A stretch of 64,000 nucleotides of DNA from assembly GCF_030411995.1 (NCBI RefSeq), contig NZ_JASNRC010000010.1, positions 124,001-188,000 on the forward strand. Direction: 5' to 3'. The position numbers and the translations under genes are program-made. The DNA comes from Massilia sp. YIM B02769 (GTDB lineage Bacteria; Pseudomonadota; Gammaproteobacteria; Burkholderiales; Burkholderiaceae_D). Shown here one piece after another: positions 1 through 10,373 of the stretch. Below the pieces are notes generated by a model that ran no database searches, was not told the DNA's origin, and saw only the letters and a list, made by a program, of their open reading frames with translations. Every line of letters starts with the position of its first letter. Position 1 is the first letter of the stretch.

Positions 1-735
1 CTGTTCATCCAGAGCGAATCGACCGAATACTTCCACGCCGAAGCGCCCGACGCCATCGGCCCGGCCGAACTCAACAATGCACGCCGCTTCCTGGCGCTCG
101 ACCTGAACTATGGCCGCCGCGTCGATTCCGAGATGTACGAGTACCTGCTGGACAATGGCATGTCGCGCGAGGAATACCACTTCTTCCTCCAGCACAACCT
201 GAAGCACCACTGCATCATGGGGAACGACTATTACCAGACCAACGAACATTATGTCTCGGCCGACGGCATGACGCGCGCGGCCGGCGAGATCTTCGGCTAT
301 GCGGTCATCACCCACCAGTACTACAACCGCTACCGCCTGCCGGTGATGCACACGGAGACCAACCTGTGCCAGGGTCCGGCCGGCGACGAGGCCGTGTACT
401 GGCTGAAGAAGGAATGGGCCAACGTGCTGCGCGTGCGGAACAATGGCGTGCCGCTGATCGGCTTCACCTGGTATTCGCTCACCGACCAGGTCGACTGGGA
501 TACGGCCCTGCGCGAAGACAATGGCAACGTGAACGCCCTCGGTTTGTTCGACCTCGACCGCAAGATCCGCCCGGTGGGTGTAGCCTACCGCGAACTCGTG
601 CGCGCCTGGGAAACCGTGCTGCCGACCAAGAGCATCTGCCTGCAGGTGCCGGTGGTCATGCCCCACGAATACGACACCGAGCTGTCCACCATCGATCCGC
701 AATCGCCGGTCGGCGGCAGCCTGCTCGGGAAATGA
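1..735 (+). CDS. Glycoside hydrolase family 1-like protein, 3' part
   Basis: The frame is open from the first base to the TGA at 733-735, so at least 244 C-terminal residues are present and the start lies outside the window. The fragment has the look of a clan GH-A TIM-barrel beta-glycosidase: a core ending PVMHTETN (the Glu about residue 119 of the fragment would be the nucleophile), then GVPLIGFTWYSLTDQVDW and a GLFDLDRKIRPVG stretch typical of the last barrel strand of GH1 proteins. The HTETN context differs from the usual TENG, so substrate and exact family are uncertain. The tail after the barrel is Pro/Ser-rich. Neighbours give no sugar pathway. Confidence 0.65.
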   Translation: MFIQSESTEYFHAEAPDAIGPAELNNARRFLALDLNYGRRVDSEMYEYLLDNGMSREEYHFFLQHNLKHHCIMGNDYYQTNEHYVSADGMTRAAGEIFGYAVITHQYYNRYRLPVMHTETNLCQGPAGDEAVYWLKKEWANVLRVRNNGVPLIGFTWYSLTDQVDWDTALREDNGNVNALGLFDLDRKIRPVGVAYRELVRAWETVLPTKSICLQVPVVMPHEYDTELSTIDPQSPVGGSLLGK

Positions 736-747
736 CCCGGCCGGGCG

Positions 748-1704
748 TCAGCGCTGGCGCGGCGTAAAGGTATAGCTTTCGCCGTGCGCCAGGTAGACGA
801 CGCCCTCCTCCAGCCCGGCCGCCTTCACTTCGCGAGCGAAATCCGCCAGCGGCGACTTGAAGACGTCGTAGTCGTCGTAGTGGATCGGGATCGCCTTTTT
901 CGGGCGGATGACCTGCAGCATCTGCACGCCGTCCTTGCCGTCCATCGTGACCTTGAACACGCCCAGGATGCGGGTGCCGCCCAGGTGCAGCAGCGCCAGG
1001 TCGATGCCCGGAAAGCGCTGCGGGATGGTCTGGATGTCGTCGTAGACCAGGGTGTCGCCGCTGATGTACATGCGGTAGTCCGGGCTATCGGCGTTCGCGC
1101 CGAAATCGAGCACGCTGCCCATCACTTTCGGCAGCAGCACCGCGACCCCGGCCGCGCCATGCCGGCCCGGCGTGGACGTGATGCGCACGCGTGCGTCGCC
1201 CTTGGTCACTTCGAGCCGGTCCCACACGCTCAGCGCGAACCGCTGGGTGAAGCCGAGCCGCTTCAGGGCTTCGCTGGCTTCCTTGTTGGTGACGATCGGC
1301 GTGTTGCGCGGCAGCTTTTCCTGGACCAGCTTGTCGAAGTGGTCGTCGTGCATGTGCGACAGGATCACCAGGTCGATCGGGGGCAGCTTGTCGAAATCGA
1401 TGGCCGGATTCGTACGGCGCTGCGAGGTCAGGCCATAGCCGAGGTGGACGTGTTCTCCCTTGTGCAGGAAGTTCGGGTCGGTCATGATGGTCAGGCCGCG
1501 GTAGCGGATCAGGACCGTGGCGGTGCCGATGAATTGCACATTTCCGTTCTGCTCGCTTTCCGCGGCCGGGTCGCCGGCCGGCAGCTTCAGGGTATAGGTA
1601 TCGGCGGTCGCCTGTTCCTGGGCGAACGCGCTGCCGCCAAGGCTGCATACCAGGACGAGGGACAGGAAAGCGCTTCCCAACAAGCGGCAACAAGACATAC
1701 ACAC
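748..1704 (-). CDS. Exported MBL-fold metallo-hydrolase (UlaG-like)
   Basis: 318 residues. An N-terminal signal peptide with a hydrophobic core (about residues 8-27, ending SAFA before Gln) predicts export to the periplasm. The mature protein is a metallo-beta-lactamase fold: a TDPNFL segment about residues 75-80, the zinc-binding HxHxDH as H117, H119, D121 and H122, a GDT motif near residue 217, and a final histidine in IPIHYDDYD. This layout is that of the UlaG/UPF0173-like group of hydrolases, whose substrates are mostly unknown. It is convergent with the preceding hydrolase and divergent from the M28 peptidase, so it is probably monocistronic. Confidence 0.75.
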   Translation of the reverse strand: MCMSCCRLLGSAFLSLVLVCSLGGSAFAQEQATADTYTLKLPAGDPAAESEQNGNVQFIGTATVLIRYRGLTIMTDPNFLHKGEHVHLGYGLTSQRRTNPAIDFDKLPPIDLVILSHMHDDHFDKLVQEKLPRNTPIVTNKEASEALKRLGFTQRFALSVWDRLEVTKGDARVRITSTPGRHGAAGVAVLLPKVMGSVLDFGANADSPDYRMYISGDTLVYDDIQTIPQRFPGIDLALLHLGGTRILGVFKVTMDGKDGVQMLQVIRPKKAIPIHYDDYDVFKSPLADFAREVKAAGLEEGVVYLAHGESYTFTPRQR

Positions 1705-1910
1705 TCCGTCATGACCGAACCGCCACGGGTTCGCGATGTCGGAACGCTACCACGAAGCCCGACAGCACGGCGTCTCTTTGCAAACGGACAAGGTCAGCGC
1801 TGGACAGCACGGCACGGCGCATGCAAGGTTGCCGCTTGTGCAAAGCTCAGCGATACTTGCAAGGTTTTGACATTTCATTCATCCGACTTCCTCGTCTTTA
1901 CGGACCCTCC

Positions 1911-3023
1911 ATGCCAATGACCCGACGTATCCTTTCCCGCGCCGTCATGCTTGCCAGCCTGTCGTTCCCGGTTTCCCTCGCCGCCTCGCTCGCCCAGGCC
2001 GCCGGCCCTGCCGCCTCCGCCACGCCTGCTGCTGCTGCGCCGATCCTGGACCGCATCTCGGCCACGGCCATGCGCGGCAACCTGGCTTTCCTGGCCTCGG
2101 ATGCGCTGGAAGGACGCGGCACGCCATCGCGCGGGCTCGACATCGCGGCCGAGTTCATCGCCTCGCAATTCCGCGCCGCCGGCCTGGAACCGCTGGGCGA
2201 CGAGCCTTACTTCCAGACCGCCGACTGGAACAAGATCAACCCGCGCCGCGACAAGAACGCCGCGCCGGCGGCACCGGCCAAGGTGCGCAACGTGGTCGGC
2301 ATCCTGCGCGGCTCGGACCCGGCTCTGAAGGACACCTACATCCTGGTAACGGCCCACTACGACCACGTCGGAACCAAGCCGGGCGAAGGCGACGGCATCT
2401 TCAATGGCGCCAACGACGACGGCAGCGGCACGGTCTCCGTGATCGAACTGGCCAAGGCCTTTGCCGCCAACAAGGAACGTCCGAAGCGCAGCATCGTCTT
2501 CATGACGGTGTTCGGCGAAGAACACGGCCTGGTCGGCTCGCGCTACTACGGCGCCAATCCGCTGGTGCCGATCGAAAAGACCGTGGCCGGCATCAACATC
2601 GAGCAGGTTGGCCGCACCGACGACAGCGAAGGCCCTCAGCAGCGCGCCTTTGCCGTCACTGGTTATGACTTCTCGGATGTCGGCGAGATCCTGAAAAAGG
2701 CAGGCGACCAGACCGGCATCAAGGTCTGGAAGCATCCGGTGAACAGCGACAAGTATTTCGCCCACAGCGACAACCAGGCGCTGGCCGACCAGGGCATTCC
2801 GGCGCACACGGTGAGCGTGGCCTACGCCTTCCCCGACTACCATGGCGCAGGCGACCACTGGGACAAGATCGACTACGAGAACATGGCGGCGGTCGATCGT
2901 ACGGTGGCATTGGCGATCTGGCATATCGCCAACAGCAGCGAAGCGCCGAAGTGGAGCAGGAGCAATCCAAAGGCCAGCAAATACCTGGGTATCCAGGAAC
3001 AGCGCGGCATCAAGCCGCAATAA
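1911..3023 (+). CDS. M28 family zinc aminopeptidase, exported
   Basis: 370 residues from the ATG at 1911; a second in-frame ATG at 1917 is equally possible, and the longer upstream frame has no export-signal character, which is why the start is placed here. A signal peptide ends near AQA about residue 25. Metal-binding motifs of clan MH peptidases are visible: TAHYDHVG, NGANDDGSG, the catalytic pair in FGEEHGL, an Asp after the EQVGRTDD stretch, and the last His in DYHGAGDHWD. Expected role is release of N-terminal residues from peptides in the periplasm. The gene is divergent from the MBL-fold gene across about 200 bp. Confidence 0.8.
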   Translation: MPMTRRILSRAVMLASLSFPVSLAASLAQAAGPAASATPAAAAPILDRISATAMRGNLAFLASDALEGRGTPSRGLDIAAEFIASQFRAAGLEPLGDEPYFQTADWNKINPRRDKNAAPAAPAKVRNVVGILRGSDPALKDTYILVTAHYDHVGTKPGEGDGIFNGANDDGSGTVSVIELAKAFAANKERPKRSIVFMTVFGEEHGLVGSRYYGANPLVPIEKTVAGINIEQVGRTDDSEGPQQRAFAVTGYDFSDVGEILKKAGDQTGIKVWKHPVNSDKYFAHSDNQALADQGIPAHTVSVAYAFPDYHGAGDHWDKIDYENMAAVDRTVALAIWHIANSSEAPKWSRSNPKASKYLGIQEQRGIKPQ

Positions 3024-3024
3024 G

Positions 3025-3091
3025 CTGCCACTCCAGTTCTCCCGGTCCGGGAATCGCCCGCATTCACGCGGCCGGGAGACGCATGTGGCAG
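3025..3091. terminator. Imperfect long hairpin after the M28 gene
   Basis: Just after the stop codon, CTGCCAC (3025-3031) pairs with GTGGCAG (3085-3091), and inside it TCTCCCGG pairs with CCGGGAGA. There is no T-run, so this may be an RNA-stabilising stem or a factor-dependent terminator. The remaining bases to 3345 hold no gene I can support. Confidence 0.4.
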
Positions 3092-3345
3092 TCCGCCAGT
3101 CAGGATAGGAAACGTTTTCGTCTTCCTTCATAGGCCAGGTACACGATCAGGGCGTCGAAACAACACGACGCCGAAGTGCCCATTCAGCCAGCCCCGGACC
3201 CGCTATCATCGACGTTGACGCATTCCGCGACCCAGTCCCGGAATCGCTGACGCTTCCTCGCAGATTCTTCCCTGGCGACCCGGATCATCTTCTAACCGGC
3301 ACCGGCTTTCTGACCGGAGCAGGTGTCATTTCACCGGGGGCAATC

Positions 3346-3834
3346 ATGTCAACTGCGCTGAGCGACATCACTGGACGAATGAAGGAACTGACCTCGGACG
3401 AACTGCGGACCTTTGGACACGAAATGCCGCAACTTGTCGATCCAACCGGATTGAAGGGGTTCACGAGTGCGAGTCTCGGCTCCACGCTGCAGCGGCTGCC
3501 CGTCGAGGAGAAAGCCGAGGTTCTCATCGATGCCATCAAGGCCCAGCCACAGGCCGAGCGCGAGCAGATTGCCAAGGAGGTCAGCGAAGGCGGATTTCCG
3601 CGCCCTACTCCCGGCATGCGCGACCTGCTGTGGCTGGTCGTGGTCTCCGCCTTCGCCATTGTCCTGGTGGGCTCGTTCGTGACGCTTGCCATCGGCGTGT
3701 TGTCGGCGCCGACCGGGTCCAGCGTCAAGCCGGAAATCGTGCTGACAATGTTCACGAGTGTGATTGGCTTCCTGGCCGGCCTGTTCGTGCCAAGTCCTGG
3801 CCAGAATGGCCGCAACGGGAACAACGGGAATTAA
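3346..3834 (+). CDS. Hypothetical two-TM membrane protein
   Basis: 162 residues, not recognised. The start is the ATG at 3346 with a G-rich stretch (GGGGGCAA) just upstream as ribosome site. The N-terminal 85 residues are soluble and mostly helical in character, with a charged segment rich in Glu, Lys and Gln. Two strong hydrophobic segments follow, about residues 93-118 and 127-147, and the protein ends in a short Asn/Gly-rich tail. Base composition and codon use resemble the neighbours. It stands alone between the M28 gene and the tRNA genes, so context gives no function. Confidence 0.6.
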   Translation: MSTALSDITGRMKELTSDELRTFGHEMPQLVDPTGLKGFTSASLGSTLQRLPVEEKAEVLIDAIKAQPQAEREQIAKEVSEGGFPRPTPGMRDLLWLVVVSAFAIVLVGSFVTLAIGVLSAPTGSSVKPEIVLTMFTSVIGFLAGLFVPSPGQNGRNGNNGN

Positions 3835-3859
3835 ACGCCTGGATGGATGCGAACAAGCT

Positions 3860-3936
<77 letters not shown>

Positions 3937-3965
3937 TAGGAATCCGGCAGAATAGCCGGATAAAC

Positions 3966-3995
3966 GAAAACGGGCCGTCATGACGACGGCCCGTT
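3966..3995 (-). terminator. Rho-independent terminator after tRNA-Pro
   Basis: An 11-bp perfect stem (3969-3979 with 3985-3995, loop of five) is followed on the minus strand by TTTTCG. It lies between tRNA-Pro and tRNA-Arg, so tRNA-Arg either depends on read-through or has its own start. Confidence 0.8.
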
Positions 3996-4004
3996 AGTAA
4001 AACT

Positions 4005-4081
4005 TGGTCGGAGTACAAGGATTCGAACCTTGGACCCCCTGGTCCCAAACCAGGTGCGCTACCGGGCTGCGCTACACTCCG
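4005..4081 (-). tRNA. tRNA-Pro (anticodon TGG)
   Basis: A 77-nt cloverleaf on the minus strand: acceptor CGGAGTG with TACTCCG, a D arm with GCGCAGCCCGGTAGCGC, the anticodon stem CCTGG/CCAGG around TTTGGGA (TGG anticodon), a T arm with GGTTCGAATCC, discriminator A, and an encoded CCA. Confidence 0.95.
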
Positions 4082-4091
4082 AATAAGCAGT

Positions 4092-4120
4092 ATCATACTG
4101 CTTCACAGGGCGCGCGTCAA
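4092..4120 (-). promoter_or_regulatory. Sigma-70 promoter of tRNA-Pro
   Basis: On the minus strand TTGACG (4120-4115), a 17-base spacer and TATGAT (4097-4092) are followed about 10 bases later by the mature tRNA-Pro 5' end. The fit to consensus is strong. Confidence 0.75.
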
Positions 4121-4130
4121 TGTGCGCGCC
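4109..4130 (-). terminator. GC-rich hairpin after glmM
   Basis: GGCGCGC and GCGCGCC form a 7-bp stem with an 8-base loop, 30 bases past the glmM stop. No T-run follows. The loop contains most of the -35 hexamer of the tRNA-Pro promoter, so the end of glmM transcription and the start of the tRNA share the same bases. Confidence 0.45.
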
Positions 4131-4160
4131 TTGTTTCGAGCCGGCCGGCGCCCTGTTCCG

Positions 4161-5498
<1,338 letters not shown>

Positions 5499-5520
5499 TT
5501 GTTTTCTTTCTTGTGGGATC

Positions 5521-6357
5521 TTAATCAATGGTCGCAGCACGCCATACCTTCAGCGCGTCGACCGTCTCTGCAACATCATGCACTCGCACAATTCTAGCGC
5601 CCTGCGCCACCGCAGCCAACGCGCCAGCCAGGCTGCCGGCCATGCGCGCCTCCACCGGACGGCCGGTGACCGCGCCGATCATCGACTTGCGCGACAGGCC
5701 GATCAGTACAGGCACGCCAAGCTCATCGGCAATGCGTCCGGTATGGCGCAGCAATGCGTAGTTGTGATCGACCGTCTTGCCGAAGCCGAGGCCGGGATCG
5801 ACGCAGATGCGTTCGTGGTCGACGCCGGCCGCGACAAGGGCCTGCACGCGTTCGCGCAGGAAGGCGATCACCTCGGCCACCACGTCGGCATAAACCGGCT
5901 GGGCCTGCATATCCTGGGGCGTACCCTGCATGTGCATCACGCACAGGCCGCAGTCGCTGTTCACTACAGCCTCGATGGCGCCGGGCGCCCGGAAACCGTT
6001 GATGTCGTTGATCATGTCGGCGCCGGCGATGATGGCTTCGCGCATCACCTCGGGCTTGCAGGTATCGACCGACAAGGCTTTACCGGCTTCCTGCAAGGCA
6101 TACAGGGCCGGCATCACGCGTGCCAGTTCCTCGGCGACTGGGACGCTGGGCGAACCGGGCCGGGTGGATTCACCGCCGATGTCGATCAGGTCGACGCCGC
6201 TGGCCACCATGTCCTCGGCGCGCGAGACCGCGAATTCGAGGGCGTGATACTGGCCGCCATCGGAAAAGGAATCGGGGGTGACGTTCAGGACGCCCATGAC
6301 GAGGGGACGCCGCCCCAGCTCGAAACGGAAGCGGCCGCACTGCAGGAATTGACGCAT
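5521..6357 (-). CDS. folP: Dihydropteroate synthase FolP
   Basis: Condenses dihydropterin pyrophosphate with p-aminobenzoate in folate synthesis. 278 residues, normal length. The first signature [17 protein letters not shown] is near residue 20 and the second, [10 protein letters not shown], near residue 60; a DPGLGFGKT segment and the C-terminal RVHD (about residue 260) complete the phosphate- and pABA-binding loops. The gene lies between the ftsH terminator and glmM and probably heads a folP-glmM operon. Confidence 0.95.
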   Translation of the reverse strand: MRQFLQCGRFRFELGRRPLVMGVLNVTPDSFSDGGQYHALEFAVSRAEDMVASGVDLIDIGGESTRPGSPSVPVAEELARVMPALYALQEAGKALSVDTCKPEVMREAIIAGADMINDINGFRAPGAIEAVVNSDCGLCVMHMQGTPQDMQAQPVYADVVAEVIAFLRERVQALVAAGVDHERICVDPGLGFGKTVDHNYALLRHTGRIADELGVPVLIGLSRKSMIGAVTGRPVEARMAGSLAGALAAVAQGARIVRVHDVAETVDALKVWRAATID

Positions 6358-6382
6358 AAGGAAGAATACAGAGTGTTAACGA

Positions 6383-6410
6383 GCAAAAGGCATCCAGGGA
6401 TGCCTTTTGC
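6383..6410 (-). terminator. Terminator between ftsH and folP
   Basis: A 12-bp perfect stem (6383-6394 with 6399-6410) with four loop bases and a TTTT tract in its descending arm sits just past the ftsH stop. Both strands could fold it. Confidence 0.6.
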
Positions 6411-6428
6411 AGGGGTATTACAAACCGA

Positions 6429-8315
6429 TCAAGCCGGTGCCGGTGCGTTGGTGGCAACGCCGCCCGAACCGCTGTCGCCAGGAGGCGTACGCTTGGTCAG
6501 GATGCTGGACTTCGGCGGATGCGGCTCGCGGCCGGCCATGATGTCGTTGATCTGTTCGGCGTCGATGGTTTCCCAGTCGAGCAGCGCCTTGGTCATCATT
6601 TCCACCTTGTCGCGGTTTTCTTCCAGCAGGCGGCGCGCCAGCGCATACTGGGTGTCGAGGATGGCGCGGATCTCGGCGTCGACCTTTTGCTGGGTCGCTT
6701 CCGAAATCGTCTTGGTGGCGCCACCGAAGAAACCTTCGTTCTCGCTGTCTTCGTAGACCATCACACCCATGCTTTCCGACATGCCGAAGCGGGTGACCAT
6801 CGAGCGCGCCAGCTTGGTCGCACGCGAGAAGTCGTTCGAGGCGCCGGTCGACATCTGGCCAACAAAAATCTCTTCGGCGATACGGCCACCGAACAGGATG
6901 GAGATTTCTTCCAGCATCTTGTCCTTATAGCCGGACAGCGCATCGTGTTCAGGCAGCTGCCAGGTCAGGCCCAGGGCATAGCCGCGCGGCATGATCGTGA
7001 CCTTGTGCACCGGGTCGGCCTTCGGCAACAGCTTGGCGATGACGGCGTGGCCCGACTCGTGGTAAGCCGTGTTGCGGCGTTCCTCTTCGCGCATGACCAT
7101 CGACTTGCGCTCCGGACCCATGTAGATCTTGTCCTTGGCGTCTTCGAAATCGAGCATCTCGACCAGGCGCTTGTTGCGGCGTGCGGCGAACAGCGCGGCC
7201 TCGTTCACCAGGTTGGCCAGGTCGGCGCCCGAGAAGCCCGGCGTGCCGCGCGCCAGGATGTCGGCTTTCACGTCGGCGCCGATCGGCACCTTGCGCATGT
7301 GCACGTTCAGGATCTGTTCGCGGCCGCGGATGTCCGGCAGGCCCACCATTACCTGGCGGTCGAAACGGCCCGGACGCAGCAGGGCTTTATCGAGCACGTC
7401 GGCGCGGTTGGTGGCGGCGATCACGATCACGCCCGAAGTGGCCTCGAAGCCGTCCATCTCGACCAGCAGCTGGTTCAGGGTCTGTTCGCGCTCGTCGTTG
7501 CCGCCGCCCATGCCGGCGCCACGGTGACGGCCGACCGCGTCGATCTCGTCGATGAAGATGATGCAAGGCGAGTGCTTCTTGGCGTTCTCGAACATGTCGC
7601 GCACGCGGGACGCACCCACGCCGACGAACATCTCGACGAAGTCGGAACCCGAGATCGAGAAGAACGGCACTTTCGCTTCGCCGGCGATGGCGCGCGCCAG
7701 CAGGGTCTTACCGGTACCCGGAGGACCGACCATCAGCACGCCGCGCGGGATGCGGCCGCCGAGCTTCTGGAACTTGGTCGGGTCTTTCAGGAAGTCGACG
7801 ATTTCGCTGACTTCTTCTTTCGCTTCGTCGCAACCGGCGACGTCGGCGAAGGTGACGCTGTTGTTCGTTTCATCGAGCATGCGCGCTTTCGACTTGCCGA
7901 ACGAGAACGCCCCGCCCTTGCCGCCGCCCTGCATCTGGCGCATGAAGAAGACCCAGACGCCGATCAGGAGCAGCATCGGGAACCAGGAGATGAAGACTTG
8001 CTGCAGGAACGATGGCTCCTCGGGCGGCTTGACGTCGAAGCGCACGCCATTCTCGCGCAGGTCGCCGATCAGGCCGCGGTCGAGCATGGTGGCGGTGGCG
8101 CGCACCTTGGTGTCGTCGGTACGGGTGGCGGTGATGTTCGCGCCTTCGATCACGACGTCCTTCACGCGGCGCGCCTTCACATCGTCGAGCAGCTCGGAAT
8201 AAGCGATGGTCTTGCTGCCACCGGCCGGGCTGTGATTGTCGAACTGCTTGAACAGCATGAACAACAGCAGTGCGACGACCACCCAGATGGCGGATTTGGA
8301 AAACATATTATTCAC
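6429..8315 (-). CDS. ftsH: ATP-dependent zinc metalloprotease FtsH
   Basis: Membrane-anchored AAA protease that degrades misassembled membrane proteins and short-lived regulators. The start is the GTG at 8313-8315: a GGAGGAG ribosome site lies five bases before it, whereas the longer in-frame ATG at 8381 has none. This gives 628 residues, normal for the family. TM1 is about residues 5-24 (after NNMFSKS), TM2 about 100-120. The Walker A GPPGTGKT, Walker [13 protein letters not shown] region with [19 protein letters not shown], and zinc motif HESGH are all intact. rlmE lies upstream on the same strand, the common rlmE-ftsH order. Confidence 0.97.
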   Translation of the reverse strand: MNNMFSKSAIWVVVALLLFMLFKQFDNHSPAGGSKTIAYSELLDDVKARRVKDVVIEGANITATRTDDTKVRATATMLDRGLIGDLRENGVRFDVKPPEEPSFLQQVFISWFPMLLLIGVWVFFMRQMQGGGKGGAFSFGKSKARMLDETNNSVTFADVAGCDEAKEEVSEIVDFLKDPTKFQKLGGRIPRGVLMVGPPGTGKTLLARAIAGEAKVPFFSISGSDFVEMFVGVGASRVRDMFENAKKHSPCIIFIDEIDAVGRHRGAGMGGGNDEREQTLNQLLVEMDGFEATSGVIVIAATNRADVLDKALLRPGRFDRQVMVGLPDIRGREQILNVHMRKVPIGADVKADILARGTPGFSGADLANLVNEAALFAARRNKRLVEMLDFEDAKDKIYMGPERKSMVMREEERRNTAYHESGHAVIAKLLPKADPVHKVTIMPRGYALGLTWQLPEHDALSGYKDKMLEEISILFGGRIAEEIFVGQMSTGASNDFSRATKLARSMVTRFGMSESMGVMVYEDSENEGFFGGATKTISEATQQKVDAEIRAILDTQYALARRLLEENRDKVEMMTKALLDWETIDAEQINDIMAGREPHPPKSSILTKRTPPGDSGSGGVATNAPAPA

Positions 8316-8538
8316 GAAAACTCCTCCGATGCGATCCGCACCATTACCAGTGAGATTGCCGATTTTACTCGCATTAGACATGCTGTGCTACGAGGCCGCG
8401 CCATGGGGCGCACCTCAACATGCCATATTGCCACTTTTTTCAGTTCCGTGCGGCACGACTCACTTATGGGTGGTACCGAACGGAGCATCACGGCGTGCAT
8501 GTGTGGCTGCGATCTCAAATATCAAGGGCTGGATCGTC

Positions 8539-9201
8539 TTACGCCGCGGATTTATATTCCACTGGATTCTTCAGACCGCGTCCGAGCAGGAAGATTTCCG
8601 AAGACTTGTCGCGACTTGCCTTGGGTTTGATCTGCTTGACGGTCTTGAACTCGGTACGGAACTTCTCGACGATCTGGGTAAAGCCCATATCCTTGAAGCA
8701 CTTCACCAACAATGCGCCGCCCGGCTTCAGATGCATTTGAGAAAACTCAATCGCGAGGTCGATCAAATGTTCCATGCGCGCGGCGTCGGCCGTGGGAATC
8801 CCCGACAGGTTCGGGGCCATGTCGGACAGCACGAGGTCGGTCTTGCGGCCTTCCAGCACCTCGGCGAGTTGGTCTAATACAACATCTTCGCGGAAGTCGC
8901 CCTGGATGTAATGGACGTCGGCAATCGGGTCCATCGGCAGGATATCGAGGCCGATGATGGTGCCGTTGATGCCGCCGCCTTCCTTGCCCGCGAGCTTGCG
9001 CCGGGTATATTGCGCCCAGCTACCAGGGGTGCAGCCGAGGTCGACAATGACCTGCCCGGACTTGATGAGTTTTTCGCTTTCGTCGATTTCTTTCAGCTTG
9101 AAAGCGGCGCGTGCACGGTAGCCTTCTTTCTGTGCCAGCTTGACGTAAGGGTCGTTAATATGGTCGTGCAACCAGTTTTTGTTTAATTTGTTCTTGGCCA
9201 T
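8539..9201 (-). CDS. rlmE: 23S rRNA (uridine-2552-2'-O)-methyltransferase RlmE
   Basis: Methylates the ribose of U2552 in the A-loop of 23S rRNA late in 50S assembly. 220 residues, usual size. It shows the Rossmann SAM site [13 protein letters not shown], the acidic [10 protein letters not shown] loop, and the basic residues of the K-D-K-E catalytic set (early Lys, Asp in SDMAPN, the Lys in LLVKCFK, and a C-terminal Glu). It is followed on the minus strand by ftsH after 223 bp and faces yhbY across a 42-bp divergent gap; both divergent products act on the large ribosomal subunit. Confidence 0.95.
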   Translation of the reverse strand: MAKNKLNKNWLHDHINDPYVKLAQKEGYRARAAFKLKEIDESEKLIKSGQVIVDLGCTPGSWAQYTRRKLAGKEGGGINGTIIGLDILPMDPIADVHYIQGDFREDVVLDQLAEVLEGRKTDLVLSDMAPNLSGIPTADAARMEHLIDLAIEFSQMHLKPGGALLVKCFKDMGFTQIVEKFRTEFKTVKQIKPKASRDKSSEIFLLGRGLKNPVEYKSAA

Positions 9202-9243
9202 TCGCGTAGAATACTGCTTTTATAGGTACATCCAAAAATTATT

Positions 9244-9714
9244 ATGCTTAAACTCACTCCGGCCGAGCGCAGCGCGCTGCGTGCGGAAGCCCATGGGCTC
9301 AACCCAGTTGTCATGATCGGCGAAGCCGGCCTGACCGAGTCCGTCATGAAGGAAATCGCCGCCAGTCTCGACGCCCACGGCCTGATCAAGGTCCGCGTCT
9401 TCGGCGACGACCGCGAAGCCCGTGTCGCCATGTACGAACAGATCAGCGAAGAACTCGACGCTGCCCAGGTCCAGCACATCGGCAAGCTGCTGGTGCTCTA
9501 CCGTCCGAAAAAAGAAGCGGTCAAGGAACGCAGCGCCAAGGCCGGCAAGGGCATGCGCGAAGTCACCATCGTCAAGGCCAGCGCCAGCGGCACCAAGAAG
9601 CCGAGCGTGACCAAGGTTATGCTCAAGGGCAACGAGCGCGTCACCGCCGGCGGCAACATCAAGCGCGCCAAACCGCGCCAGACCAGCTCCAAGAAATCGG
9701 CGCTGAACAAGTAA
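9244..9714 (+). CDS. yhbY: Ribosome assembly RNA-binding protein YhbY with basic tail
   Basis: 156 residues. The first 95 form a CRM domain: LTPAERSALRAEAHGLNPVV, then the conserved GEAGLTESVMKEI and the QHIGKLLVLYRP strand. CRM proteins of this type bind pre-50S particles. The E. coli protein is only about 97 residues, and here about 60 extra residues rich in Lys, Arg, Ser and Thr follow, probably a disordered RNA-binding tail. Such tails occur in related beta-proteobacteria as far as I recall. A rho-independent terminator follows the stop directly. Confidence 0.9.
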   Translation: MLKLTPAERSALRAEAHGLNPVVMIGEAGLTESVMKEIAASLDAHGLIKVRVFGDDREARVAMYEQISEELDAAQVQHIGKLLVLYRPKKEAVKERSAKAGKGMREVTIVKASASGTKKPSVTKVMLKGNERVTAGGNIKRAKPRQTSSKKSALNK

Positions 9715-9720
9715 AAAAGA

Positions 9721-9745
9721 AACCGGGGATTCCCCGGTTTTTTTT
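9721..9745 (+). terminator. Rho-independent terminator of yhbY
   Basis: Stem AACCGGGGA / TCCCCGGTT (9721-9739) with eight T from 9738 to 9745, starting seven bases after the yhbY stop codon. Confidence 0.9.
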
Positions 9746-9758
9746 CGTGGGTAGCGGA

Positions 9759-9904
9759 CGTAGGGTGGTCGGCTCTACCGGCGGCAGTTGGGCATTCGAG
9801 ATGCATGCGCCGCCCACGCGTCGATAGTTGGCGGCAAGATCATCGAGCACGCGAACGGAGCCGATAACGATCGACGCGTGGACGGCAAAGCCGTCCACCC
9901 TACG
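9759..9904. repeat. REP/BIME-like dispersed repeat, copy a
   Basis: 146 bp bounded by CGTAGGGTGG and its exact reverse complement CCACCCTACG. Each end continues with a short hairpin and CCCACGCG or its equivalent. It fills the convergent gap between yhbY and the DUF4149 gene, and its right border supplies the TAG stop codon of the DUF4149 frame (9900-9902). Confidence 0.75.
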
Positions 9905-10373
9905 TTCGGGTTTTCAGCAGCAGCACCGCCGCCAGCACGCTTTCGATCAGGTGAAACAGCTGCGACACGCCATGCATCACCGCGAACTTCGTCCACTCCG
10001 GCGAAGCGCGGATCCCGGCCGGCCCTGCCGCCTCGCGCATCGCTGCCATCGCCGGCTGCAAGCCAACGTACATGACGAGCGCACAGGCGAGCATTGCCAG
10101 CACCAGCAGATTCAGGAAACGCTTGCGCGCCGCATCCAGGTCACCCGAGAAACGCACCAGCACCAGCATCAGCGCGGCGCAAACGAAACTGATCCAGGCC
10201 AGCCGGTGCAGGAACGATCCGACGATGTCGCCCGCCACCGTTCCCGACGCCGTCGAGAACACCGCCGGCGCCGCCACGTAGCCCAGCACCCACAGCGCGC
10301 CGGCCCACAGCGCCGCAACCAGCAGGCGTACGCCGGCAATACGGGACACAGCGCGCGCCGACATGGCCATCAT
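9900..10373 (-). CDS. DUF4149 family membrane protein
   Basis: 157 residues with four hydrophobic segments (about residues 12-33, 48-75, 85-107 and 132-153), matching the DUF4149 family of small inner-membrane proteins of unknown function that often accompany greA in beta-proteobacteria. The start overlaps the greA stop by one base (TGATG), so translation is probably coupled to greA. A second in-frame ATG follows immediately. The stop codon lies within the end of a dispersed repeat, so the last residues may vary between strains. Confidence 0.75.
   Translation of the reverse strand: MMAMSARAVSRIAGVRLLVAALWAGALWVLGYVAAPAVFSTASGTVAGDIVGSFLHRLAWISFVCAALMLVLVRFSGDLDAARKRFLNLLVLAMLACALVMYVGLQPAMAAMREAAGPAGIRASPEWTKFAVMHGVSQLFHLIESVLAAVLLLKTRT

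Noticed and set aside
8499-8526. Heat-shock (sigma-32) promoter upstream of ftsH
   Set aside because: CTTGAT is present, but the -10 reads CCACACAT with poor spacing; the match is too weak to call.
6519-8630. A 703-codon open frame antisense to ftsH
   Set aside because: Same GC shadow effect; its composition is not protein-like and FtsH is intact on the other strand.
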